Assembly (NCBI GenBank): GCA_021292105.1
Contig: CM037871.1
Location: 21,696,057 to 21,760,056, forward strand
Length of the DNA stretch: 64,000 bases
Direction of reading: 5' to 3'
Origin: Anadara kagoshimensis
Taxonomy: Eukaryota; Mollusca; Bivalvia; Arcoida; Arcidae
Shown here: piece after piece, positions 47,701 through 59,700 of the stretch
Layout of the letters: every line of letters starts with the position of its first letter
Position numbering within the stretch: the first letter of the stretch is position 1
Made by a program: the position numbers and the translations under genes
The notes under the pieces: generated by a model
What the model was told of the DNA's origin: nothing
Database searches by the model: none
The model's input: the letters and a program-made list of their open reading frames with translations, nothing else

Positions 47701-50700
47701 CTAATGAGAAACTAGCAGCTAACTCTGCTGCTTATACCATTGTATATAGCAACAAAAAATAAAGGTTTTTTTCCATTGTTTTTAAATGCCTAAAACTTTT
47801 ATATCTCATTTCAAAAAAGTCAATTGTGAAATACATTTTTGACGGCAAATTTACATACTACATAAAACTTAAGTTATGGTTCCCTAGTTTCTCATTTGGA
47901 TATTTAAAATTCATATTCATTCTTTAATAATGTCTTTGACCCAGATTAGCAGGAGCCAAGGAGCTCATAACCCCTCAATTTCTATCTGGATTTTTCCGTA
48001 GATTTTGAATTTTTTTTTTTTTGTGTCTTAACCATTTTCATTAATCTGTTCTCAAAAAGCTTAAATTGAATTTCTTCTGTCAGTAAATAAATGTGTTTAT
48101 AACCGCATGTATGGTTTATTTGTAAATGTGATTTTTGTGGCTTTTTCTTCCGGTTCCTTTCAGAGTTCTAAAAGAGAGATTTTTTTATTTGTCTAAATTA
48201 CAGTAATACTTTGATAACTTCAAGTACATAAGACTTTGATTTTGACTTCTTTTAGTCATGTTCCATTTTTATTTTTACTTAGCTGTGTGTTCAAGATTGA
48301 CCACAGCTTTAAATTGCTTTTGACTTTTACTTTGACCTAATGATGTGTTCAAGTTTCAGTTGAACATTAGTTTTTGTTAGTGTTGTTAGTTTGACTTCAA
48401 GTTACTGACCTGTTTGAGTTTTACTTCTAGTTAGCACCATTTTTCGAGTATGACTTGGATTTAGCCATGTGGTCAAGTTTGACTTTGTTTTAAAAGCATG
48501 CTCAAAATTGACAAGTTAGGGATGTGTTCAAGTTTGACGTCAAGGCAGACTTTTAGTGAACAGCATGTTTGAATTTGACTTTGCGCTGGAGACTCATTTA
48601 AAGTTCTTGAATTAGAAAAGATTACAAGAAATTAATTTGGACCAAATGAAGACTTCAACTTATCTAGGTCTTCCAGAAAATGGCATTCAAGTTATGGAAG
48701 TTTTACTGTAATGACACAGGGCCTGGTTGTCCAAAACTCTGTCTTCTCAATCAAATTGTCCATAATGTTACTGGAAATTCAAAGTATTGTTAAAATTATA
48801 AATATTTACTGTAGTCATGCTGTTTAAAATTAAATCACTTCAAATTTTATATCATTGTAGCATCTGTGGTGATAAGGCTACCATAGGCCATTAAAAATCT
48901 GCAAGCCAAAATGATATACATGTATATGTAATTGTAATTAATTTTTAAACAGAAGTTTTGAAAATTATACCTTCTTTAAACAAGATGCATTTACTATATA
49001 CTAGTAGTTTTGCTAAATTTAAATGGATGTTAAAATGCATGACCTTTGATAAAAAATTCCTTTATACAAGATAAAAATTTCACAGCGGACTTCATCAGGC
49101 ATTGAGGTAACTTAACCCCTAATGGAGTCCCTTAGTATATCTTATTACACATGTACAGTGGACTTCGTTAGGTGTCGAGGTAGCTTAACACCTAATGAAG
49201 TCTCTTACTATATCCCTATTACATAGTGGACTTCATTAGACGTCAAGGTAGTTTTCACTATTCAACTGGTCAAGCTGACAGAGATTTGAACAACTCGGGG
49301 CCCTGATAAGAATAAATATTTATCACACAGGTAGTAGATTTAGTAGATGTTACTTAGTACTTACTAGATTTATACATCATCATTTTGTAATGTACTTTCT
49401 GTTAACACTTGTACTACAGCTTCAGTATCTAGTGGCACTGTTAATAATAGTACTACTAAACATAAAGGTGACGGTAATGTCCACGGTAGCTCGGCCAACG
49501 CTAAACAGTCTAAAGCTACTAACAGTAACAGTGATGTTAAAGGTAGCACAGTCAGTGTAAGGGAGGGTCGAAAGAGAAATCAAGTCGGTTGTATAGAAAA
49601 TGAAGGTAAAATTAATACCACATAATTATAGTAGGCCATAATGAATTAATGCTTAGATGTTCATCCAGAACAAAATGAAATGTTTTAAACAACTTGTCCT
49701 ACCTAATGTTTAGTAAAAAACTAACTTGGCAATCAGAACTGATATTTTTGTGATTTTTTATCTTTATTTGCCTAAAATACAAGTTTGTAGGACAGTTCTA
49801 ACTTAAGTTAATTATTATAACTATATACATGTATAGTAAAAGGATTAACGTGGCATTGTCAGGATTGACTGGGAAAAAAAACAATCATCCCAACAGTATT
49901 TTTTACTAGCTTACTTATCTGGACAAGTGGATAATCTATATTAGCATGGGATGAACATCTAGGCATTAATTTATCATTTATCTTGACTGACACATTTACT
50001 CTATTTTATTCCATTGTTGTTTTTATTGTGCTGATGTCACTGTTTTTATTTTGCTGATGTCACTATTGTTGTTTTACTTTTGTCACTATTGTTGTTTGTT
50101 TTAATTATTTTCTTGGCATTAGATTTAACGCTTTTTTAATTAGATAATTTATGGTGCATGATAATTTCTCTTAAATGTTCTTTTTCACATTTAAAGTTTT
50201 GTAGATATTATTAAATTACTTAAGAATTGATATTTACATTTAACACATATGTTCACAACTTCATGAACCAGCATCTCTAATTCTTGCCTTTATCCTAATC
50301 TCACCATCTTGCTTGTTTTATGGAATCATAATTTCACAAGTTGAAAAAAGGCATCAAGGAAAGTATTAACTATAGCTTTAAAAAAGAACATCAATGGTCT
50401 GAGGTCAATGAAAAGAATAGGTACACAGTGAGAATAGTTACAATTTTAGTCTACTAAAATTAATTTCTAAATAAAATAGGCACAATGCAGATCTCAGTGT
50501 TTGTAGCTACCTACAAAGTTTGTGTTAAAATATATTTTTGAGTCTCATTGTGTGATCACAGAACTGAATGTCATATATTTAATGTCGAGTTTTAAACCAT
50601 CACTACAAAAAGTTCTTTGTAAAATATGTTTTTGTGTTCACTGTGTGGCCTCAGAACTTAGTCTCATAAATTTATGTACTGAGTTTTCAACCATAACCAC

Positions 50701-53700
50701 AATTTTTTTTCACATCTTTAATTTGTCATCACTATCGTAGTCACTGTGTTTGTGACAGAGTATTATAATCAAATTTGTTAAAAATCCAATTAATTAAAAT
50801 TAAGTTTATATTTTTCACATACTCGAACCTAGTTGTAACAGGAAATTGGTATGCAAATCCACAATTACGATAGATTACCTCTATAAAGAGTAAATACACA
50901 TTGAGAAACAATGTGCTGGGTGAATGGCTGATACTTCTGTGCATAGGGCATAATATATCACCAAGAACATAACTTCCAGTAGTGTTTAAAATCATATCTT
51001 TTAAAAAAAGATCAAGGAACTATTGAAAGTATTGACAAATAAAAATGTCTTTCTACTTGGTTATTATTTAATTATAATTCTGATTTAATTTATCTTAAAA
51101 AGTGGTTGTATTTTTTTGTAAGTCATGTAAAAGAATAAATTTTTCTGAAATTTAAACATTTTTATCTGGTGTCATTTTTTCGAAGTAGGATAACAAAATT
51201 AAGGTTCTGATGAGTTTGTTAATTGAAATATCGATCCATTTAAACTATTGTAGAAACATGGACCATTAAGTCAGGAGAAGAAGATTCTCCAGAGCAGCAT
51301 GCCTATGTTCCGTACCTGTATGCCAAGAAATGTATCGCTGGGATCATGAATGATATGAAGCTAATGAAAACGACACATGTCAGGATTGTAGAAGATATAC
51401 AAGTTCAATACAAAGCAATAGAGGACGAAACACAGGTAAAACATATCGGGAAACGAAGGAGACATGGGTTGGGATGAATTATGTTTGTATGAGACATGTT
51501 GTTATAATGTTGTTGAACATTGCGATAGCAACTCAAGACAAAACCAGATTTGTTATTGTTTAAGTATTAATCTAAGAATGTATTTGTGTATGCTAGGGAT
51601 GTGCAGATGCATATTATGGTCTGCCTTGTACTAGTGCTCAAGGTGCTAGCTCACAGAGTCAGTATGCAGAACACAGACATACCACTCCCCAAGTTGTTAC
51701 TCTGTCTTTTTAATAACAAATGCTAGACAAGGAAGCAGTATCTCAAATTTTAAAGTCTTACGTATGATCTGGATGGGGATCAATCACATTTACAACCTCC
51801 TGCTCTCGAGGCCAGATGCTCTATTACTGAGCCAAATTGGTTTGTTGACAATGTTGCATAACATGATTAATTTTGATTATTACATCTATTGGGTTGATGT
51901 AAATTATTTTGACATAAAATATGGGAAAAGTAATCCCATCCTTGGTTAGGATAGAGAAATTTTCAATCAGAAAATTAACAGGGATGGCACAGATAATTGT
52001 GTTCATGGGGTTAGAAAAATATTTCTTGGTAAATTAAATTATGTGTTATTGTTATTCAAAATATTCAAATATTTTAGTATTAACAAATATTTGGTTGTTT
52101 TATATTTTAACAGTCCCAGTTCAACACCTACATCATAACATTAAGAGAACATTACTCCAACAAAGTGCATACATTTAGACAGGTGATTGACATACATAGA
52201 ACTGACCTAGATAAAAAAGAAGCTTACTGGAATGAAATGTTAGCTGTAAGTAATTATACATAATATTTTGGTTGGGTTGGGTTGTGTGGGGTGGGGTGGT
52301 GTGGTGGAGGGGGGTGGTTGGTTGGTTGGTTGGATGGATGGATGGATGGATGTTGTTTTATACCACAAGTACTTATACTGGTACTGAACTAATAGAGACC
52401 TACAAGGAAAAACTGCTTGTTGTCAATTGAGTCAAACTCCCTTTGATTTGATGGTTGTTTAACTACTGATTCATACTATATGGTTTAGTTTTATAGTCTG
52501 TTATTGCTAAGGGGGCCTTTGTCACTGAACAAACTAAAGTGCTGGCTTATGGATCACATTGCTCTATATTATAATATGAGAGAGTTTGTCTGTTTACTTG
52601 CCAAAGTTCAGAGTTTTCTCTAGGCAATCCAGTTCCCTCCATCATCTTAATTGCAATAACTGATACTAAAGTATATGTTAGAAATGATTATGGCTGGGTC
52701 ATAAAAATGTTATACCATTCTCTGTGAATTGTGTGACCTTACTGGAGTGTGGAATTATAATTTGGAATGTTTATAGTTTTACATGAAAATTTGATTTGAC
52801 AATAAAAACACTATTATATTATATTATTTTTTTAGAGTTTGGCAGAGAGAAACAATAGACTACTGAGAGAAAGAAAGACTTTGTTGATACGCAGTAAAGA
52901 GGAAATAGAGAGACTGGAAAAAGAAAAGGTTTGTTAACTTTAATTTTAATTTAGAAGAAAATTTGATGTTTTTGTTTACTAGCTTCTCCTTGGATATATA
53001 ACTTCTAAATTGTTCAATTTTTAAATAGATGGTATAAGTATTCATCAATCACATTCAGAAAGTTTCAAGTAAATAAAAAACTGTCTCAGCTGGATATGCT
53101 TTCCTATAATTGGTGGTTTTTCTCTGGACACTTTCATTTGCTACACCATGAATACTATCCCAGAACTGACTGCCTCAACACAAGTGAAAGAATGTTGACT
53201 GGGGCATAAAACAACATAACAACATTACTCTACTCTTCTGGGTACCAGTAAATTTCAAGGTCAATCATCAGCATTTCTTCTTCCAGGTTGATAGATTGGA
53301 ACAATGTGAGTTTAAAAATGTTGCTCCACAACATAGCAACCAGTCTTTCTAGAGCTTGTATCCATAACCCCTGATCAGGAGTGTACAACATAACCACTAG
53401 GTTATTCATTTCCACATTTACCTGTGGATATTGAATGTGAAAATAGCCAGTAGAATGTATGTGTTTCTAATGGTTTTAGTCTGTAACTTCATAAAACATT
53501 TTTAGAGCTTTGACAAGTTAGATATACAAAAACTCAAAAATATTTTGAATGCTTGGATAGGTGAAAATTTACCAAAAGTAAGAAAAATAATCCATTTTTA
53601 ATATTAGGATATTGATGGGTTAAATTTTAATGTACATGTATTTGTATGTTTGTAGGAGGAACAAAGAAGAGAATATACAGACCAGTTAGACAAAGCTAAT

Positions 53701-56700
53701 GCCGTTGTTGTTGCAGCAGGTATGTATTAATGTTTGTATTTGTAACTGTACTTTTAATCTGTATTCCTAATTCCTTATATATGATGTCATAATGATGTCA
53801 TTAATATGACACTGTCTTCTATTTTTACAAAAAATAAATTTCAGCAGATGAAACAATTTCTGTATGAGATAACTTCTGTATTAATATGTAAAGAGAGCCA
53901 GAGGTTGAAAGGGGTTCTCACCTTTTTCTTTCAAAGCTGCAACAAAAATTGTTTTAAAGATGTTATCATTGTGTTATAAATGATTTAAACTGAAATTAAA
54001 GTTACTTTTCCTATTAAAGTAATTATACTAACTTTATATACTGGTACATGGAATATGACTGAATACTTAAATTAGTCGGGGAGCCTAAGAGACATTTTAA
54101 CTTGCTTACTCCTTTATTTTGGGGCCTCAGAGGCATTTTACCTTACCTAAGGCATCAGAAGAGTCACTTTATCAAACTTACACCTTTATTTAGGGCATCA
54201 GAGGTACTTCACTATACATACTCCTTTATTTGAGGCATTTTACCTTCCTGCTCCTTAAGGTGATTTACATTTAGCTCTATGATTTCATTTGATTTTAAGA
54301 CATATTTTTATTTACATTTTTAGGTGCTGTATCTGGATTGGAATCAGAACTGAAGGTAAAAAGTTAAAATTATTTATGACAGAACTGAAAAAGTAACAGA
54401 GGAGTGTAAAGTAATAGTGTTTTATGCTCCACTCAAAATACTTTTCACTAATATAAAGATGGTTAGTTCTGGGACAGTGGAGGAAAACATTGCCTGGAGA
54501 AAACCACTGATTTATATCCAAACACCCTGGGCTTAGGTTTCAACCATGGATTGCCCAGAGAAAGCCACCACCCTGTGTAAAAAAAACTTGGCCTTTGGTT
54601 CCATAACCTTGCTTCATTTTCTCAAGTACCATAGACAACTTGAAATCATAATTTTGAGAATTTTATAACTGGACCATCTCAGAATCATAGTTTCACTACA
54701 TGTAATCTTTATCACTTAATCTTCTACGTGACTGATGAGAAAGTTTGTCAGTTTACTTGCCAAAGGTAGATTTTTTTCTGGGCACTCCAAATTCATTCTA
54801 CATCCTTGAATAAGTGAAAGAATCTTGGCTTGGACATAAAACTCTGCCAAACTTAACCCTTCTTCCTGACTGCTATCACATAAGGCACATATCATATCTT
54901 ATTACTGATTACTTTTATGTGAAGTAACTTGGTAGAGTGCTCACCTCATGTGTGGGAGGTGGTGTTTGAACTTTGACCTAGGTCTGACCAAAACTCAAAA
55001 ATAGAAAGTTACTTCTTTTGCTAAGCCATTGGCATTTCGAAATAAAAGTCATAGGGTCCTTTAGAAGAGATTTTTGAAAAAGAGACGCACATTGTCTCAT
55101 TAGGCATAGCATGCTAAAGAACCTTCTTTGCAGATTTTCCCCTAGAAAACCTGCAAAGGTAAAACTTTCTGTCATTTTATCTATAGCTGTTGATGATATA
55201 AGTAAAATATTCTTGACTGTGTTGTAAAACCAATTCAATCGACAATCAATCAACTTTTGTTTCTAACAAAAACAAATATTTTTATTTATCAGTCTCTGTA
55301 ATACTTTTAATTAAGAAATTAAATTTTAATTAATTTTAGCAAACAAAAGATCAGTTGGAAAAAGAGAAACAAGAAGTTGTTAGATTACAAGGATTGTTAG
55401 CTGCAGCGGAAACAGGTGGCAGCACCACTACATCAAAGGACAGGAAGAAATCTATAACCAAGGAAACAGCAACTAAAGCAGCTGTGGTCGCTGCTGCTGT
55501 GGTTGTTGATAAAAATGAAAAAGATAAAATGTCATCTGAACGAGGGCATATGGAGGATGAAAGAAGCAAAATCAGTGAAGAGAGACTTCAGATGGATGAG
55601 GATCGTAAAAACTTTGGTGATGAGCGGAAAAAATGGATGGATGAAGTTAATATGCTACAAGTCAAATTGGCAGCACAAGCTAAAGTATGTAACTGTATAT
55701 AAGATTGTTTAATTAATCATTCAGGACTTTTATTGGTTCTTACCTCACTCACATTCACACATATAGTGTTTATTTAATTTCTCAAAAACTATTTCATCAG
55801 ATCTTTATGAAACTTCATAGGAACAGTCTTTGGTGAAGTAGATGTGCCATTGGCTATTTATAGTTTGATCATTCACATGGTTGGGATTCATTTGAGGACA
55901 CTTTTGAAATGGGATTTCATTTCAGATATATCATGTTTTTAGCTCACCTGAGCCTTGGCTCAGATGAGCTATTGCAATCTATCTTCGTCCGTCGTCCGTC
56001 GTCCGTCGTGCGTCGTGCATCGTGTGTAAACTTTACATTTCAATCTTCTCCTCCGAAACTACTGGGCCATATTTGATGAAACTTGGTGATTATCATGCCT
56101 AGGTAACAGCCTTTCAAAATTGTGTTTGGGGTTTGGCCACGCCCAGCAAGATGGCCGCTGTTACTAAAAATAGCAAAAAGACAAAAAAATCTTCTTCTCT
56201 GAAACCAAAAGGTGCAGGCAAATTTTGATTGGATATTTGGATTCAGCATACCTGGGAACAGTAAAATTTTGTTTTTCATGAAAATTGGACGAAAAATAGG
56301 TTACGCGTTTTTTGCGTAAAATTACGTAATTTTTAAAATGAGACATTTATTGTTATAACTTCATAACGGCTGAAGATAATTGTATGGAGTTTTCACTGTT
56401 GATCTTGTCTTGCAATTTTCTTCCAATTGATGTCAAGGTCGAAGGTCAAGGTCATGTCCCAGTTTTTGACCTTTGATAAAAATGCTATTTTTTTTAACAT
56501 TTCTTGTGATAATGGTGTAGGATTTTCAGTTATTTGTAGGTATTGACATGACGATCATTTTGATACATAGATCAGGGTCATGGGTTCAAAGGTCAAGGTC
56601 ACAGATGTCCAAGAATACCAAAATAGTTAATTATCTGCAAAACTATGAATTTTTTGTATGGGCATGTATATCAGAATATTGTAGGTAATGGCACAATGGT

Positions 56701-59700
56701 CATTTAGATATATGAATGAAGGTCATAGGTTCAAAGGTCAAGGTCATAGATGCAAATGAATACTTAAATGGTTAATTATCTTAAAAACTATAAACTTTTT
56801 GTATAGGCATGTATATTAAAATATTGTAGGTATTGGCCTAATGATCATTTTGATATATGAATGAAGGTCATAGGTTCAAAGGCCAAGGTCATAGCTGTGA
56901 ACGAATATTTAACTGGTTATTTATCTCAAAAACTAAATTTTTTGTATAGGCATGTATAATAGAATATTGTAGGCATTTGCACAACAATCATTTTGATATA
57001 TGAATGAAGTTCATAGGTTTAAAGGTCAAGGTCATAGATGCAAACAAATACTTAAATGGTTAATTATCTCAGAAACTACAAACTTTTTGTATAGGCATAT
57101 ATATTAGAATATTGTAGGTATTGGCCTATCGATCATTTTGATATATGAATGAAGGTCATAGGTTCAAAGGTCAAGGTCATAGATGCAAATGAATACTTAA
57201 ATGGTTAATTATCTCAAAAACTATAAACTTTTTGTATAGGCATGTATATTGGAATATTGTAGGCATTTGCACAACAATCATTTTGATATATGAATGAAGG
57301 TCATAGGTTTAAAGGTCAAGGTCATAGATGCAAATGAATACTTAAATGGTTAATTATCTCAAAAACTATAAACTTTTTGTATAGGCATGTATATTGGAAT
57401 ATTGAAGCCATTTGCACAACAGTCATTTTGATATATGAATGAAGGTCATAGGTTCAAAGGTCAAGGTCATAGATGCAAACGGATACTTAAATGGTTAATT
57501 ATCTCAAAAACTATAAACTCTTTGTATAGGCATGTATATTGGAATATTGTAGGTATTAGCCTAATGCACATTTTAATATACAGATGTTTTAGCTGTTTAT
57601 AAATAATATATTGTAGCTAGACTTTAAATATGTAATATATAGCATACTTATATAATAATTATTATAATTAATTTGCAAAAATACTTGCATATTATTGGTC
57701 CTTACTGCTGAAAATTTTGATATTCTCTTTTATTAATGTCATTGACCATTGAACCTCTGCATAAGATATGTACTCTTCCTCAGGTGAGCGTTAAGGCCCA
57801 TGGGCCTCTTGTTTTGAAATGGTTATTTTCTATTTTTACTGTAAGTAATACTGGTATTTGATTGTTTTTCAGGAATCAGAAGAATGGAAAGCTAAATATG
57901 AGAGTATGAAGTCTCGGCTGGAGCAAGTGGCTACTGTACAAGCTAAATATCAAGCTTTAGAGAGCCAGTATGCTGCTTTAGCCGCTGTTGTAGCTACTAA
58001 TGAGGCCACTAAACAAGCTGCAGAGGTTTGTTGTCAAATTTTATAATTTTAAGTTAATTCAAAGATTGCTCTATTGGAATTTAGAGACAATTCTGCAGAC
58101 ATTAGTGACAAATTTATCATACATGTATGTGGATCTGATGCAACATGACATTGTGAAAACAGGTCTGATAACTGCTTGACTTTGAACATCTGTTCATTAG
58201 GTCATTATTTTGTTTGTCTGTTGCAGCTAGGGTTCATACATTGTGTAATCTTTAAGTCCCACTGTAATGATTCTAGAATTTTCAATTTTTGCATATTGTT
58301 TATATGTGTAACAAAAGTTGTGGCATCTCTTATTTTAGGCAAGTTTTGCTAGTTTTTCTTTGAATATAAGCATGTTGAAAACAGATCTGAGTGTGTGAAA
58401 GTTTGTCAATTCACTTGTCCATGGTAAGTGGTTTACTTTAGGCACTCCAGTTTCCTCCACCCCAGAATTGACTACAATTTTGACTTGAGTGTAAAACACC
58501 ATTACACCACTGTAATCTATACCTATAGTTCCTGCAATTAGTAGTATTATAAGGATTTGTTTAGACAGATTGGAACTTTTCTCTACTGTAGGAAAATGCA
58601 AAGAAAACACAGGATGATAAAAATATGATGGAAAAAGAACAACAAAATCTGGAGTCAGAAATCAAAAAATGGGAGAAAGATTTCAAGAAGAAAAATGGAA
58701 GACCACCCACTGAGGATGACAAGTGAGTAATGATATAAAGAGAACAATAATTTACTGAAATGGGGGTTAAAGTTCCTAAAGAAACTATTTGTATCAAGAT
58801 TACATTTTTCTTAAGTTCTTAAATTTTCTGTATGTTTCTAAACTGTGATTCCATAACAATAGCAATTTAACATTAGTTTATAATTATATTTTCCTGGTCT
58901 TTTACATGTATGAATTCTTCAGAATACTGACCAAATATCACTGAATACCGTAAATCGGAAAATTTTGGCTGTAGTTTAATTTTGGTTTATTTGGCACCCA
59001 ACTTAAAAGTGCCAAAGTTAAACACACCAAAATAATACATATTATAAAAAAAGAAATGCCAATATTTACCTGAAAATCGATGTTCCGTAATAGAGCACTT
59101 TTACCTTAACTTGCCGGAAAACGGTCATATTTGCCGGACTTGTCCGATAAAAATTTATTTTGACCGACGTGAAAAATCACCAGTCGGACATTTTCAATTT
59201 TACAACAGGAATATAAACGGACTAATCAGTTTTCAGTCCGACAAAAGTAAACTAGCGCTAGTCTGTCTGCCGGTCTTTAAAACCCTACCCAACTTCACAA
59301 AGTATATCCTACGATATTGTCCTTACCGCGTGTTTACCTGTCATCTAATCAGGTGATTGTTTATTAATCAGTAAATACTTATGGACTTAAGTAGTCGCGT
59401 GTCTATTTCTTTTGTTTCCCAGTCAGAATCATCATAACTTTCTTTAAACGTGTGTTTGTTTAATTGTAAAATGTGTTGATTACGGAAGCCATAACGAGTG
59501 TCTGTCAAGGGTGAGGTTTCATTATTCATGAACTGTCCCCTTATACAGTACTTTTGTCTTTAACTTGCATATATAGTATATACCGATATATCTATTATCG
59601 TTATTTTATAAAACCCGGAAGGCTTAATAGTGCATTCCATTTCATTTTCTAATTTAATAATTACAACACTTCCGGTTTTCCATCAGCATAATCCGTTCGT

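Noticed and set aside
59111-59356. 81-codon ORF
   Set aside because: Lies within a TIR element and resembles no transposase; probably chance within repeat DNA.
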